Translations under genes and position numbers: made by a program | In this document: piece by piece, positions 17,283 to 26,680 of the stretch | Position numbering within the stretch: the stretch's first letter is position 1 | Layout: each line of letters opens with the position of its first letter | The notes under the pieces: model-generated | What the model saw: only the letters and a program-made list of their open reading frames with translations | Databases searched by the model: none | What the model was told of the DNA's origin: nothing | Source: Tersicoccus phoenicis | GTDB taxonomy: Bacteria; Actinomycetota; Actinomycetes; Actinomycetales; Micrococcaceae | Length of the DNA stretch: 64,000 nt | Assembly (NCBI RefSeq): GCF_001968835.1 | Contig: NZ_MRDE01000074.1 | Coordinates: forward strand, 22,333 to 86,332 | Direction of reading: 5' to 3'

Positions 17283-18305
17283 ATGACCCGTCGCATCCTG
17301 CTGTTGCCGCACACCGGACGCCCCGACGCCATCGACGCGACGGTGACCGCGGCCCAGCAGCTGCGCGAGGCCGGGCTCGCCGCGGTGCTCACCCGCACGG
17401 ATCACGACGCCCTGGCCGACGTCGGCGTGACGGTCGACTGCAGTGAGATCCTCAACGAACACGTCAGCCTGGCCGAGATCGAACTGGGCATGGTGCTCGG
17501 CGGGGACGGGACGATCCTGCGGTCCGCCGAACTGGTCCGGCACTCGGCCGTTCCGTTGCTCGGGGTCAACCTCGGGCACGTCGGCTTCCTCGCCGAGAGC
17601 GACCGCACGGACCTGGCCGAGAGCATCCGCCTGGTCGTCGAACGCGCCTACGACATCGAGGAGCGGATGACCATCGACGTCGTGGTCTGGCGTGACGGTC
17701 GGCAGGTGGACCACAACTGGGCCCTGAACGAGGCCAGCGTGGAGAAGTCCGACCGGGCGCGGATGATCGAGGTCGTGATGGAGGTCGACGGCCGCCCGAT
17801 CAGCACGTTCGGGTGCGACGGTGTGGTGATGGCGACCCCGACCGGGTCCACCGCGTACGCGTTCTCCGCCGGCGGACCCGTGGTGTGGCCCGAGGTGGAG
17901 GCGCTGCTGATGGTGCCGCTGAGCGCCCACGCGTTGTTCGCCAAGCCGCTCGTCGTCGCCCCCACCTCCACGCTGGCGGTCGAGGTGCTCGACCGCACCG
18001 ACGCCTCCGGGGTGCTCTGGTGCGACGGCCGGCGCGCGACCGAGGTCCCCACCGGTTCCCGGATCGAGGTGACCCGCTCCGCGACACCGGTCCGGCTCGC
18101 CCGCACCCACCCCGCGCCGTTCTCCGAGCGGCTGGTGCGCAAGTTCTCGCTGCCCACGAGTGGCTGGCGTGGGCCGATGGTCACCCACCCGGGGACGGGA
18201 CAGGTGCCGGTCGTGCTGGATCCGGTTGCCGCCGCGGGCGACGACGCGAGCACTGCTGGCGCTGTTCCGGGCGCTGCCGCGGATACCTCGGAGGCGCCCC
18301 GATGA
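17283..18305 (+). CDS. nadK: NAD kinase
   Basis: A 340-residue ATP/polyphosphate-dependent NAD kinase, the source of NADP. The GGDGTILR motif sits at about residues 73-80, with LGVNLGHVGFLAE after it. NEASVEK and the long GCDGVVMATPTGSTAYAFSA loop form the NAD site. The last 45 residues are Ala/Pro-rich and variable. The stop overlaps the recN ATG (ATGA). Confidence 0.96.
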   Translation: MTRRILLLPHTGRPDAIDATVTAAQQLREAGLAAVLTRTDHDALADVGVTVDCSEILNEHVSLAEIELGMVLGGDGTILRSAELVRHSAVPLLGVNLGHVGFLAESDRTDLAESIRLVVERAYDIEERMTIDVVVWRDGRQVDHNWALNEASVEKSDRARMIEVVMEVDGRPISTFGCDGVVMATPTGSTAYAFSAGGPVVWPEVEALLMVPLSAHALFAKPLVVAPTSTLAVEVLDRTDASGVLWCDGRRATEVPTGSRIEVTRSATPVRLARTHPAPFSERLVRKFSLPTSGWRGPMVTHPGTGQVPVVLDPVAAAGDDASTAGAVPGAAADTSEAPR

Positions 18306-20020
18306 TCGAGGAGATCCGGATCCGTGACCTCGGGGTGATCACCGAGGCGACCCTGCCGCTCGGTCCCGGTCTGACCGTCGTCACCGGCGAGACCGGCGCG
18401 GGCAAGACCATGGTCGTCACGGCGCTGGGCCTGCTGCTCGGTGCCCGCGCCGACCCCGGTGCGGTGCGGGCCGGTGCCGGTTCCGCCGTCGTCGAGTCCA
18501 CCGTCCGGCTCGCCCCCGGCACCGCAGCGACCGACGCGATCAGCGCCGCCGCCGACGACGCCGGCGCCGCCGTCGAGGACACCGGTGACGGGCTGGAGCT
18601 GCTGATCGCGCGCACGGTCAGCGCGGAGGGCCGCAGCCGCGCGCACGCCGGCGGCCGGACCGTGCCCATCGGCGTCCTCGCCGGGATGGGCAACCACCTG
18701 GTCGCCGTGCACGGGCAGTCCGACCAGTTGCGCCTGGCGTCCCCGGCCGCGCAGCGCACCGCGCTCGACGCGTTCGCCGGGCCCGAGCTCGCGGCCGCCC
18801 TGGGGGAGTACCGGCGCACGTGGCGCCGGCACGCCGCCGCCGCGGCGGCCCTGACCGAGGTGACCGAGCACCAGCGGGAACGGCTGCGCGAGGCCGAGAA
18901 CCTGCAGACCGCGCTCGAGGAGATCGACACCACCGACCCGCAGCCGGGGGAGGACGAGGCGCTGCGCGCGGAATCCCTCAAGCTCGGCAACATCGAACAG
19001 CTGCGCGTCGCCGCGCTCACCGCGCACCAGGCGCTCGTCTCCGACGGGGCCGACGACGCGCCCGACGTCGCCCGGCTGGTCGACGCGGCCCGCCGGGCCC
19101 TGGACGCGGAGTCCGGGGACGACGAGGAGATCGCCGCCGCCGCGAAACGCGTCGCCGAGGTGGGGTACCTGGTCGCCGACATCGCCTCCGACCTGGCCGG
19201 TTATTCCGCCCGGCTGGACGAGAGCGGCCCGGCCCGGCTCGCCGAGGTCGAGGACCGGCGCGCCGCCCTGACCACCCTGACCCGCCGGTACGGGTCCACC
19301 ATCGACGAGGTGCTGGCGTGGGCGGCGACCTCCCGTGCCCGGCTCGACGAGCTGACCGACGACAGCAGCCGGATCGAAGCGCTGCGGGCCGAGGTCGCCG
19401 AGGCGGCCGGGACCGTGACCGCGCAGGCCGCCCGGGTCACCGAGCTGCGCACCGCCGCCGCGGACCGCCTGGCCGGCGCCGTCACCACCGAACTGACCGC
19501 CCTGGCGATGAAGGATGCGACCCTCGTCGTCCGGGTCGAGGGCGGCGGGCAGCCGGGTCCGCACGGCGCCGACGAAATCGCCCTGCTGCTCCAGCCCCAC
19601 GCCGGGTCCGCCCCCCGGCCGCTCGGCAAGGGCGCCTCCGGCGGTGAGCTCTCCCGCGTGATGCTGGCGCTGGAGGTCGTGCTCGCCGAAGCGGACCCCG
19701 TGCCGACCTTCGTGTTCGACGAGGTCGACGCCGGCGTCGGCGGCAAGGCCGCCGTCGAGATCGGCCGCCGGCTCGCCCGACTCGCCCGGCACGTGCAGGT
19801 GATCGTCGTCACCCACCTGCCGCAGGTGGCCGCCTTCGCCGACCGGCACGTCCGGGTGCTCAAGACCTCCGACCCGGGCGCCGGGGTGACCACCAGCGAC
19901 GTCTCCGTGCTCGCCGACGAGGACCGCGTCGTCGAACTGGCCCGCATGCTCGCCGGGCAGGAGCAGTCCGAGACGGCGCGCGCGCACGCCCGGGAACTGC
20001 TCCAGGCCGCGCGCGCCTGA
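18302..20020 (+). CDS. recN: DNA repair protein RecN
   Basis: A 572-residue SMC-like ATPase for double-strand break repair. Walker A GETGAGKT is at residues 29-36. A central coiled-coil region spans about residues 150-390. The ABC signature [16 protein letters not shown], Walker [14 protein letters not shown] and [10 protein letters not shown] follow. It is coupled to nadK by a 4-base overlap, as in most Actinobacteria. Confidence 0.96.
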   Translation: MIEEIRIRDLGVITEATLPLGPGLTVVTGETGAGKTMVVTALGLLLGARADPGAVRAGAGSAVVESTVRLAPGTAATDAISAAADDAGAAVEDTGDGLELLIARTVSAEGRSRAHAGGRTVPIGVLAGMGNHLVAVHGQSDQLRLASPAAQRTALDAFAGPELAAALGEYRRTWRRHAAAAAALTEVTEHQRERLREAENLQTALEEIDTTDPQPGEDEALRAESLKLGNIEQLRVAALTAHQALVSDGADDAPDVARLVDAARRALDAESGDDEEIAAAAKRVAEVGYLVADIASDLAGYSARLDESGPARLAEVEDRRAALTTLTRRYGSTIDEVLAWAATSRARLDELTDDSSRIEALRAEVAEAAGTVTAQAARVTELRTAAADRLAGAVTTELTALAMKDATLVVRVEGGGQPGPHGADEIALLLQPHAGSAPRPLGKGASGGELSRVMLALEVVLAEADPVPTFVFDEVDAGVGGKAAVEIGRRLARLARHVQVIVVTHLPQVAAFADRHVRVLKTSDPGAGVTTSDVSVLADEDRVVELARMLAGQEQSETARAHARELLQAARA

Positions 20021-20026
20021 TAGGCT
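20021..20026 (+). promoter_or_regulatory. -10 box (TAGGCT) before pyrG
   Basis: TAGGCT begins right after the recN stop and lies 8 bases before GTG 20035 (11 before GTG 20038). No ribosome site is seen, so a leaderless start is likely. Confidence 0.45.
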
Positions 20027-20034
20027 CGAACCCC

Positions 20035-21738
20035 GTGGTGCAGCGAACGAATACACACAGCGGAACCCCGACCGGCGGCTCGTCCACGATGACGCGTCAC
20101 ATCTTCGTGACGGGGGGTGTGGCGTCCTCCCTCGGCAAGGGTTTGACCGCCTCCAGCCTCGGTCACCTGCTGCGCAAGCGCGGCCTGTCCGTGACCATGC
20201 AGAAGCTCGATCCGTACCTGAACGTGGACCCGGGCACCATGAACCCGTTCCAGCACGGTGAGGTGTTCGTCACCGACGACGGCGCCGAGACCGACCTGGA
20301 CATCGGGCACTACGAGCGGTTCCTCGACGAGAACCTCAACGCCTCCTCCAACGTGACCACCGGGCAGGTGTACTCGTCCGTCATCGCGAAGGAGCGGCGC
20401 GGCGAGTACCTCGGCGACACCGTCCAGGTCATCCCGCACATCACGGACGAGATCAAGAGCCGGATGCGGTTCGCCGCCACCGGCCCCCACGCGCCGGACA
20501 TCATCATCACCGAGATCGGCGGCACCGTCGGTGACATCGAGTCGCAGCCCTTCCTCGAGGCCGCCCGGCAGGTCCGGCAGGACGTCGGCCGGGCCAACGT
20601 GTTCTTCCTGCACGTGTCCCTGGTGCCGTACATCGGCCCGTCCCAGGAGATGAAGACCAAACCCACCCAGCACTCCGTCGCGGCGCTGCGCAGCATCGGC
20701 ATCCAGCCGGACGCGATCGTGCTGCGCGCCGACCGGCCCGTCCCGGAGGCGATGCAGATCAAGATCGGCCGCGCGTGCGACGTCGACCCCGAGGCGGTCA
20801 TCGCCTGCCCGGACGCGCCGAGCATCTACGACATCCCCAAGACCCTGCACGCCCAGGGCCTGGACGCGTACATCGTGCGGCACCTCGGCCTGTCCTTCAA
20901 GGACGTGGACTGGGGCGACTGGGACCGGCTGCTCGAGGCCGTGCACCACCCCCGGCACGACGTCGAGATCGCCCTCGTCGGCAAGTACATCGATCTGCCC
21001 GACGCCTACCTCTCGGTCACCGAGGCCCTGCGCGCCGGCGGATTCGCCACGGACGCGAAGGTGACCCTGCGGTGGGTCCGCTCGGACGAGTGCGCGACCC
21101 CCGACGGCGCCCGCCGCGCGCTGGAGGGCGCCGACGCGATCTGCGTGCCCGGCGGCTTCGGCATCCGCGGCCTGGAGGGCAAGCTCGGGGCCCTGCGGTA
21201 CGCCCGCGAGAACCAGGTGCCCGCGCTCGGGCTGTGCCTGGGCCTGCAGTGCATGGTGATCGAGTACGCCCGGAACGTGGTCGGCTGGGCGGACGCGTCC
21301 TCCAGCGAGTTCGAATCCGACTCGACGCACCCGGTGATCGCCACCATGGCCGAGCAGAAGAGCATCGTCGCCGGTCAGGGCGACATGGGCGGCACCATGC
21401 GACTCGGGCTGTACCCGGCGCACCTGACCGAGGGGTCCATCGTCTCGGCGGTGTACGGGTCGACGTCGGCCTCCGAGCGGCACCGGCACCGGTACGAGGT
21501 GAACAACGAGTTCCGGCAGCAGATCGCCGACGCCGGGCTCGTCTTCTCCGGTCTGTCCCCGGACCGGGAACTGGTCGAGTACGTCGAGCTGCCGCGCGAC
21601 GTGCACCCCTACTACGTGGGCACGCAGGCGCATCCGGAGCTCTCCTCGCGCCCGACCCGCCCGCACCCCCTGTTCTCCGGTCTCGTGCAGGCCGCCCTGC
21701 AACGCCAGCGGGACGGCCGTCTGGTGGAGGTGGACTGA
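20035..21738 (+). CDS. pyrG: CTP synthase
   Basis: A 567-residue enzyme that makes CTP from UTP, glutamine and ATP. The synthetase domain begins [20 protein letters not shown]. The C-terminal class I glutaminase has the nucleophile motif [10 protein letters not shown] and the late His-Pro-Glu (AHPELSS). A low-complexity tail of about 18 residues precedes the ATG at 20089, which is an alternative start. I prefer GTG 20035 because of the nearby -10 box. Confidence 0.96.
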   Translation: MVQRTNTHSGTPTGGSSTMTRHIFVTGGVASSLGKGLTASSLGHLLRKRGLSVTMQKLDPYLNVDPGTMNPFQHGEVFVTDDGAETDLDIGHYERFLDENLNASSNVTTGQVYSSVIAKERRGEYLGDTVQVIPHITDEIKSRMRFAATGPHAPDIIITEIGGTVGDIESQPFLEAARQVRQDVGRANVFFLHVSLVPYIGPSQEMKTKPTQHSVAALRSIGIQPDAIVLRADRPVPEAMQIKIGRACDVDPEAVIACPDAPSIYDIPKTLHAQGLDAYIVRHLGLSFKDVDWGDWDRLLEAVHHPRHDVEIALVGKYIDLPDAYLSVTEALRAGGFATDAKVTLRWVRSDECATPDGARRALEGADAICVPGGFGIRGLEGKLGALRYARENQVPALGLCLGLQCMVIEYARNVVGWADASSSEFESDSTHPVIATMAEQKSIVAGQGDMGGTMRLGLYPAHLTEGSIVSAVYGSTSASERHRHRYEVNNEFRQQIADAGLVFSGLSPDRELVEYVELPRDVHPYYVGTQAHPELSSRPTRPHPLFSGLVQAALQRQRDGRLVEVD

Positions 21739-21741
21739 ACG

Positions 21742-22401
21742 ATGGCGAAGTCACTGCAGGACACGCACCGGGAGCGGTTCACCCGTAGCTCGGACGTCGT
21801 GTTCGAGGGCAAGATCTGGAACGTGCTCTCGGACCGGTTCTCCCTGACCGAGGACGGGGACACGATCACCCGCGAGTACATCAAGCACACCGGCGCCGTC
21901 TCGATCGTGGCCCTGAACGACGACGGTCAGGTGCTGCTGATCAACCAGTACCGGCACGCCGTGAAGATGAACCTGTGGGAGATCCCAGCCGGCCTGCTCG
22001 ACGTCGAGGGTGAGGACCTGCCGGCCGCGGCCGCCCGGGAGCTGGCCGAGGAGGCGGACCTGATCGCCGAGCGGTGGAACGTGCTCGTCGACTTCCACAA
22101 CTCGCCCGGTTCCTCCTCCGAGGTGCAGCGCGTCTACCTCGCCCGCGGGCTGCGACCCGTGCCCGACGCCGACCGGCACCAGCGCACCGACGAGGAGGCC
22201 GAGATCGAGGTCGGCTGGTTCGACGTCGCCGACGCGGTGACCGCGATCCTGGCGGGCCGGCTGCACAGCCCTTCCGCCGTCGTCGGCGTCCTGGCCGCCG
22301 CGAGCGCTCAGGCTACCGGGTTCGAGCACCTCCGGCCCGCCGACGCGCCCTTCCCGGAGGATCCCCGCCGACCGGACGACGCACGGCGCGACCGCAGCTG
22401 A
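21742..22401 (+). CDS. NUDIX hydrolase, ADP-ribose pyrophosphatase type
   Basis: A 219-residue protein. The N-terminal beta sandwich ([12 protein letters not shown]) and the Nudix helix [20 protein letters not shown] fit the ADP-ribose pyrophosphatase subfamily. The helix ends EEADL rather than EEXG, a small deviation at a non-ligand position. Hydrolysis of ADP-ribose is the usual role; this gene is conserved between pyrG and xerD in Actinobacteria. It starts 3 bases after pyrG and should share its message. Confidence 0.9.
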   Translation: MAKSLQDTHRERFTRSSDVVFEGKIWNVLSDRFSLTEDGDTITREYIKHTGAVSIVALNDDGQVLLINQYRHAVKMNLWEIPAGLLDVEGEDLPAAAARELAEEADLIAERWNVLVDFHNSPGSSSEVQRVYLARGLRPVPDADRHQRTDEEAEIEVGWFDVADAVTAILAGRLHSPSAVVGVLAAASAQATGFEHLRPADAPFPEDPRRPDDARRDRS

Positions 22402-22403
22402 GC

Positions 22404-23447
22404 GTGTCCGGTTCCGTGGCCGCTGCTGCCCCCGTGGCGGACGACCCGTTCCGGGCCACCGCGGTGGGCCGGGCCGCCGCCGAGTACCTGGTGCACGTGA
22501 GCGTCGAACGGGGACTGGCGGGTAACACGCTCGCCGCCTACCGGCGTGACCTGCGGCGTTACCTGCTGTTCCTGGCCTCCCGGGCCGTCGGCCGACCCGA
22601 CGACATCGTCCGGGCCGACGTGACGTCCTTCGCCCAGGCCCTCGGCGACGGCGCCGACGGCGGGGCCGCGCTGAGCGTCCGATCCGCGGCCCGCACCGTC
22701 GTCGCCGTCCGCGGGTTGCACCGGTACTGGGCGCTGGAGGGCCTCACCCGGACCGACCCGGCCGCCGAGGTGCACCCGCCGATGCCCGGCAAGCGGCTGC
22801 CGAAGGCGATCAGCGTCGACGAGGTGGACCGGATCCTCCGCGCGGCCGGGTCGGACACCGCCACCGGGCTGCGGGACCGGGCCCTGCTCGAGTTCCTGTA
22901 CGCGACGGGGGCACGGATCAGCGAGGCGGTGGGCCTGGACGTCGACGACGTGTTCCTCGCCTCCTCGACGGACGCGCTGCGGTCCGATTCTCCCGAGGCG
23001 GGTCCCGAGGCGGTTCCCGAGACAGGTGAGCTGACCGACGTGGTCCGGCTGTTCGGCAAGGGCTCCAAGGAGCGGGTGGTGCCGCTGGGCTCGTACGCGG
23101 TCCGGTCCGTGGACGCCTACCTGGTGCGCGGCCGGCCGGCGCTGGCCGCGAAGGGGCATGGTGACGCCGGCCTGTTCCTCAACGCCCGCGGGGGACGGCT
23201 GAGCCGGCAGAGTGCATGGAGCATCATCAAGGCCGCCGCCGAGAAGGCGCAGATCACCCGGGAGGTGTCGCCGCACACGCTGCGCCACTCGTTCGCCACC
23301 CACCTGCTCGAGGGCGGTGCCGACGTCCGCGTCGTCCAGGAGCTGCTCGGCCACGCCTCGGTCACGACGACCCAGGTCTACACCCTCGTCACCGCCGACA
23401 CCCTCCGGGAGGTCTACGCCGCCGCCCACCCGCGGGCGCTGGGCTAG
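22404..23447 (+). CDS. xerD: Tyrosine recombinase XerD with an inserted loop
   Basis: A 347-residue chromosome-dimer-resolving recombinase acting at dif with XerC. The SAM-like N-terminal domain contains [17 protein letters not shown]. Catalytic residues are Arg in ATGARISE, Lys in [21 protein letters not shown], the GHASVTTTQ region and Tyr in VYTLV. About 28 residues rich in Ser, Pro, Glu and Gly are inserted between LDVDDV and VVRLFGKG, making it longer than the usual ~300. GTG 22404 follows the NUDIX stop by 2 bases. Confidence 0.93.
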   Translation: MSGSVAAAAPVADDPFRATAVGRAAAEYLVHVSVERGLAGNTLAAYRRDLRRYLLFLASRAVGRPDDIVRADVTSFAQALGDGADGGAALSVRSAARTVVAVRGLHRYWALEGLTRTDPAAEVHPPMPGKRLPKAISVDEVDRILRAAGSDTATGLRDRALLEFLYATGARISEAVGLDVDDVFLASSTDALRSDSPEAGPEAVPETGELTDVVRLFGKGSKERVVPLGSYAVRSVDAYLVRGRPALAAKGHGDAGLFLNARGGRLSRQSAWSIIKAAAEKAQITREVSPHTLRHSFATHLLEGGADVRVVQELLGHASVTTTQVYTLVTADTLREVYAAAHPRALG

Positions 23448-23469
23448 GGGGCGGGGCCTGGCGTCGCAT

Positions 23470-23475
23470 TACGCT
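23470..23475 (+). promoter_or_regulatory. -10 box (TACGCT) of a leaderless transcript
   Basis: TACGCT, 6 bases, then GTG 23482; no ribosome site. Confidence 0.45.
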
Positions 23476-23481
23476 GAGCAC

Positions 23482-24033
23482 GTGCCGACCCCGCCCGTTC
23501 CCGCCGCCGACCTGCCCGACCTGCCGGATCGGGCCACCCTGACGCCGATCGCCCTGTGCTTCCCGCTGCGCGAGCGTCACGGCGTACCCGAGGTGCTCCT
23601 CGGGTTGAAGAAGACGGGATTCGGGGCCGGCCGCATGGTGGGTCTGGGCGGACATCTCGAACCGGGGGAGAACGCCGCCGAGGCGGCGTGCCGGGAACTG
23701 GGCGAGGAGTCCGGTCTGGTGACCACGCCGGACGACGTCGACCTCGCCGGCGTCGTCGACTTCCACTTCCCCGCGCGGCCGGAATGGTCCATGGCGACGT
23801 CGCTGTTCATCCCCCGCCGGTGGAGCGGGACCGAAGGGGAGACCGACGAGATCGCCCCCGCCTGGTTCCCCCACGCGCACCTGCCCGTGGCGCAGATGTG
23901 GGCCGACGCCGAACACTGGCTGCACCGGATGCTGGCCGGCCAGCGACAGCACACCGTCGTCGTCCTCGCCGACGACAACACCACGGTCCGCGCGACCTGG
24001 AGCGTTCCGCTCACCGACCGGTCGCCGTCGTGA
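23482..24033 (+). CDS. NUDIX hydrolase, MutT/8-oxo-dGTPase type
   Basis: A 183-residue NUDIX protein with a canonical box GGHLEPGENAAEAACRELGE followed by ESGL. The preceding FGAGRMVGLGGH segment resembles MTH1/MutT enzymes that clean oxidised purine nucleotides; the substrate is inferred from that likeness. GTG 23482 sits 6 bases after TACGCT and 34 bases after xerD. Confidence 0.85.
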   Translation: MPTPPVPAADLPDLPDRATLTPIALCFPLRERHGVPEVLLGLKKTGFGAGRMVGLGGHLEPGENAAEAACRELGEESGLVTTPDDVDLAGVVDFHFPARPEWSMATSLFIPRRWSGTEGETDEIAPAWFPHAHLPVAQMWADAEHWLHRMLAGQRQHTVVVLADDNTTVRATWSVPLTDRSPS

Positions 24034-24068
24034 ATCTAGCGGCCACCCCCTTGTTGATCGCTATAACG

Positions 24069-24078
24069 CGATATATCG
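24069..24078. promoter_or_regulatory. Palindromic operator candidate for the PadR regulator
   Basis: The perfect 10-base palindrome CGATATATCG lies in an AT-rich patch (CTATAACGCGATATATCGTT) and is directly followed by TTGAC. AT-rich patches are rare in this window. The site is about 85 bases upstream of the PadR start. Autoregulation by PadR proteins at such palindromes is common; that is the inference here. Confidence 0.5.
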
Positions 24079-24161
24079 TTGACTTACGCTATCGGGAATC
24101 GACCCGAGGCGGGCGGGCCGGCAGGCCGGTTCGCGGCAGCACGAGTTCAGGAGGTCGCGTG

Positions 24162-24794
24162 ATGCGACACCACCATGGTTACGACGGATATGACGACCAC
24201 GGCTCGCCCGCTGACCCGGGCCGGAGCGGCTTCGGCGGAGGCGGCGGTCGGCCACCGTGGCCCGGCGGAGATCCGGCCGCCTGGTTCGGTGGTCTGGGCA
24301 GTTTCGGGCCGCGGGGCTGGGGCGGACCCGGCGGACGACGACGCGCGGGCCGCGGCGACATCCGGCTCGCCGTTCTCGCCGTGCTGGCCGAGGCACCGTC
24401 CAACGGGTACGGGGTGATGAAGACGATCGCCGCGCGCACCGAGGACGCCTGGGCCCCGAGCGCCGGCTCCGTGTATCCGCTCCTGTCCCAACTCGTCGAC
24501 GAGGGCCTGATCGCCGGGGAGGGGCAGGGCCGCAGCGTCGAGTACGCGTTGACCGAGGAGGGGCGGACCTGGGTCGAGGAGCACCGGGAGCGGATCGACT
24601 CCGTGTGGGACACCGCCCCGTCGCACGGCCCGTGGCCCGGCGCCGAGACGATCGAGTTGTTCAGCAGCATCGCCGAGCTCGCCAAGGCCGCGCGGCAGTT
24701 GCGCAGCGCGACCGAGGCGCAGCAGCGGGCCGCGATCAAGGAGGTGGACGCCGCCCGCCGCGCGATCTACCGCATCCTCGCCGAGGAGGAATAG
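24162..24794 (+). CDS. PadR-family transcriptional regulator
   Basis: A 210-residue protein. After a Gly/Pro/His-rich N-terminus of about 65 residues, a winged-helix domain reads RGDIRLAVLAVLAEAPSNGY, then SAGSVYPLLSQLVDEGLI. The C-terminal helical dimerisation part follows. The ATG has AGGAGG 7 bases upstream. It probably controls itself and perhaps the DUF6153/DUF305/Nuo-like genes downstream. Its N-terminal His/Gly-rich tail (RHHHGYDGYDDHG) could bind metal, which is speculative. Confidence 0.88.
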   Translation: MRHHHGYDGYDDHGSPADPGRSGFGGGGGRPPWPGGDPAAWFGGLGSFGPRGWGGPGGRRRAGRGDIRLAVLAVLAEAPSNGYGVMKTIAARTEDAWAPSAGSVYPLLSQLVDEGLIAGEGQGRSVEYALTEEGRTWVEEHRERIDSVWDTAPSHGPWPGAETIELFSSIAELAKAARQLRSATEAQQRAAIKEVDAARRAIYRILAEEE

Positions 24795-24924
24795 GTCGTG
24801 TGACGCCGACCTCATCGTGCAACGCAACGGGAACACGCCGGGCTACGCTGGCGTTGTGCCGCTGCAGGCTACGGATCGCCTGCGCGGTCCGATCCGTTCC
24901 CGGAAGCTGGAGGAGGTGACGACG

Positions 24925-25443
24925 ATGACGCGATCCTCGGCCGCCGTCGTGCGCCTCCCCGGCAACAGACTGATCGCCCTCGCGGTTCTGCTCGCCGTCG
25001 TCGTCGGCCTGATCGGCATGCACGTGCTGGGCGGCAACCGCCAGAGTGGTCATGCGGTCGGTTCCCCGTCCGCCCTCAGTGGTCCGATCGCGGACGGTGA
25101 ACACCGGGCGGGGTACCCCGGTGCGCCTGCCGGCGGCGTCATGCCGGTCAGCACCGCGGCCGACGTCGTCACGCCCGGCACAACCGCGATGAACGTCGCT
25201 GGAGGGGGCCCGACAGCCACGGGTGGCTCCGACTCGATGTGTGGATCCGCCCAGGAGTGCGCCGCGATGTCAGGGCCCTGCGTTCCTGACCGGCCCGGCG
25301 TCCCCACCACGGTCGGGGCCGGAGATGAGGCCGGGACGACTCCGGCGCTCCACGACCCGGGTCGGCCGGTGGACGCACTGACCGCGCAACCCCCCGAGGT
25401 GCGGCGCCCTTCGTTGCATGAACTGAGCATCAGCAGGACGTGA
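24925..25443 (+). CDS. DUF6153-like membrane-anchored protein
   Basis: A 172-residue protein. One N-terminal hydrophobic helix (about residues 16-32) is followed by a Gly/Thr/Pro-rich extracytoplasmic part. The chain ends in RRPSLHELSIS, like the PSLxELQLLR end of DUF6153 proteins, which often lie next to DUF305 genes as here. The family match is by eye. AGGAGG precedes the ATG. Cys in SMCGSAQECAAMSGPC could form disulfides or bind metal. Function unknown. Confidence 0.65.
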   Translation: MTRSSAAVVRLPGNRLIALAVLLAVVVGLIGMHVLGGNRQSGHAVGSPSALSGPIADGEHRAGYPGAPAGGVMPVSTAADVVTPGTTAMNVAGGGPTATGGSDSMCGSAQECAAMSGPCVPDRPGVPTTVGAGDEAGTTPALHDPGRPVDALTAQPPEVRRPSLHELSISRT

Positions 25444-25513
25444 CGCTGGTGCGGCGCCACGCGCCCGCACCCGACGTCACCCACTCACGTTCAGCACGAA
25501 GGACACACTCACC

Positions 25514-26209
25514 ATGAAACGATCACTACTAATTTCCGCCGCCGCCGTCACGGTCACCCTGGCAGTGGCCGGCTGCGGCGCCTCCACCTCGAGCGGTGGT
25601 TCCAGCGACTCCAGCACGTCCGGGATGCCCGGCATGGACAATTCCAGCACGACGCCGCCGAGCTCGCCCAGCGCTTCGGACTCCGCCAGCGCGTCCGGCT
25701 CGGCCGGCACGTCGGTACGCAATGCCGCGGACACGATGTTCGCCCAGATGATGATTCCGCACCACCAGCAGGCCATCGAGATGAGTGACATGCTGCTGGC
25801 CAAGCAGGGCATCGATCAGCGGGTCCGGGATATCGCCCAGAAGATCAAGGCGGAGCAGGCTCCGGAGATCAAGACCCTGACCTCGTGGTTGAACGCCTGG
25901 GGCGATCCGACGTCGACGAGCAGCGGTTCGATGAGCGGCGGTTCCATGGGCGGCGGTTCCATGGGCGGCGGTTCCATGGGCGGGATGATGAGCAGCGGGG
26001 ACATGCAGAAGCTGCAGGACGCCTCGGGCGTCGATGCCGCCAAGCTGTTCCTGACGCAGATGACCCAGCATCATGACAGCGCGATCAGCATGGCCAAGCA
26101 GGAGGTGGCCAACGGCAGCAACCCCGATGCCGTGGCGCTGGCCAAGTCCATCGTCAGCAGCCAGCAGGAGCAGATGACGCAGATGAAGGACCTGCTCACG
26201 AAGCTCTGA
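25514..26209 (+). CDS. DUF305 lipoprotein with Met-rich segments
   Basis: A 231-residue exported lipoprotein. The signal peptide ends in VAGC (lipobox), followed by a Ser/Thr linker with GMPGMDN. The four-helix DUF305 domain shows MIPHHQQAIEMSDMLL and TQHHDSAISMAKQEV, two HH motifs. Between the halves is a (GGGSM)n stretch ending GGMMSSGDM. The DUF305 family includes CopM, a periplasmic copper-binding protein of cyanobacteria, so His/Met metal binding is plausible here. It lies between DUF6153 and the Nuo-like operon. Confidence 0.88.
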   Translation: MKRSLLISAAAVTVTLAVAGCGASTSSGGSSDSSTSGMPGMDNSSTTPPSSPSASDSASASGSAGTSVRNAADTMFAQMMIPHHQQAIEMSDMLLAKQGIDQRVRDIAQKIKAEQAPEIKTLTSWLNAWGDPTSTSSGSMSGGSMGGGSMGGGSMGGMMSSGDMQKLQDASGVDAAKLFLTQMTQHHDSAISMAKQEVANGSNPDAVALAKSIVSSQQEQMTQMKDLLTKL

Positions 26210-26220
26210 CCCCGCGCGGT

Positions 26221-26252
26221 ACGCCCCGCCGGCCTCTCGGCCGGCGGGGCGT
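26221..26252 (+). terminator. Strong hairpin terminator after the DUF305 gene
   Basis: ACGCCCCGCCGGCC pairs perfectly over 14 bases with GGCCGGCGGGGCGT across a TCTC loop. It separates the DUF305 message from the Nuo-like operon, which then needs its own promoter or read-through. Confidence 0.85.
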
Positions 26253-26335
26253 CGCCGTTCGCCGCTGGCCGTCACCTCGTCGCCAGTGAGAAGCTGCTGG
26301 TGAGAAGCTGGTGTCCGAACCGGAGAGAGGGTGCG

Positions 26336-26680
26336 ATGTTCTGGGGAATGCTCGTCGTCCTGGCGGTCACGCTGGTGGGCATCGTCGGTCTCTACGCTCT
26401 GTCGCGGGCGAGCGCCGTCGTCCGCGACCCACTGGTCACGCCGCCCTACACGAGCGGGTGGTTGCCCGAACAGCACGCGCTCTCCCGCTACCACGCCCGG
26501 TACTATCCGGTGACCCTCGTCTTCCTCGCGTTCGACGTCGAGATGCTCTTCATGTACCCGTGGGCGGCCGTCGTCGCCCGGATGGGGGTCGACGCGGTGA
26601 TCGAGATGTTCGTGTTCCTCGGGGTGCTGCTGTGCGGCGTGGTCTGGGCGTGGCGGGAAGGCGCGTTCCGATGGGCCTGA
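26336..26680 (+). CDS. NuoA-like membrane subunit lacking the conserved Cys loop
   Basis: A 114-residue three-helix protein matching NuoA/ND3: first helix after the start, then YYPVTLVFLAFDVEMLFMYP, the most conserved NuoA segment, and a last helix. The quinone-gating loop usually reads PYECG; here the same place reads PYTSG, so the Cys and Glu are lost. It opens the operon, and its 3' end overlaps the next gene by 10 bases. GGAGAGAGG precedes the ATG. Confidence 0.85.
   Translation: MFWGMLVVLAVTLVGIVGLYALSRASAVVRDPLVTPPYTSGWLPEQHALSRYHARYYPVTLVFLAFDVEMLFMYPWAAVVARMGVDAVIEMFVFLGVLLCGVVWAWREGAFRWA

Noticed and set aside
17648..20056. Minus-strand open frame of 802 codons
   Set aside because: Antisense to nadK and recN.
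20035..20088. Mitochondria-like targeting or signal segment before CTP synthase
   Set aside because: The tail is polar and low in complexity, and the enzyme is cytosolic. It is either a variable extension or an upstream false start.
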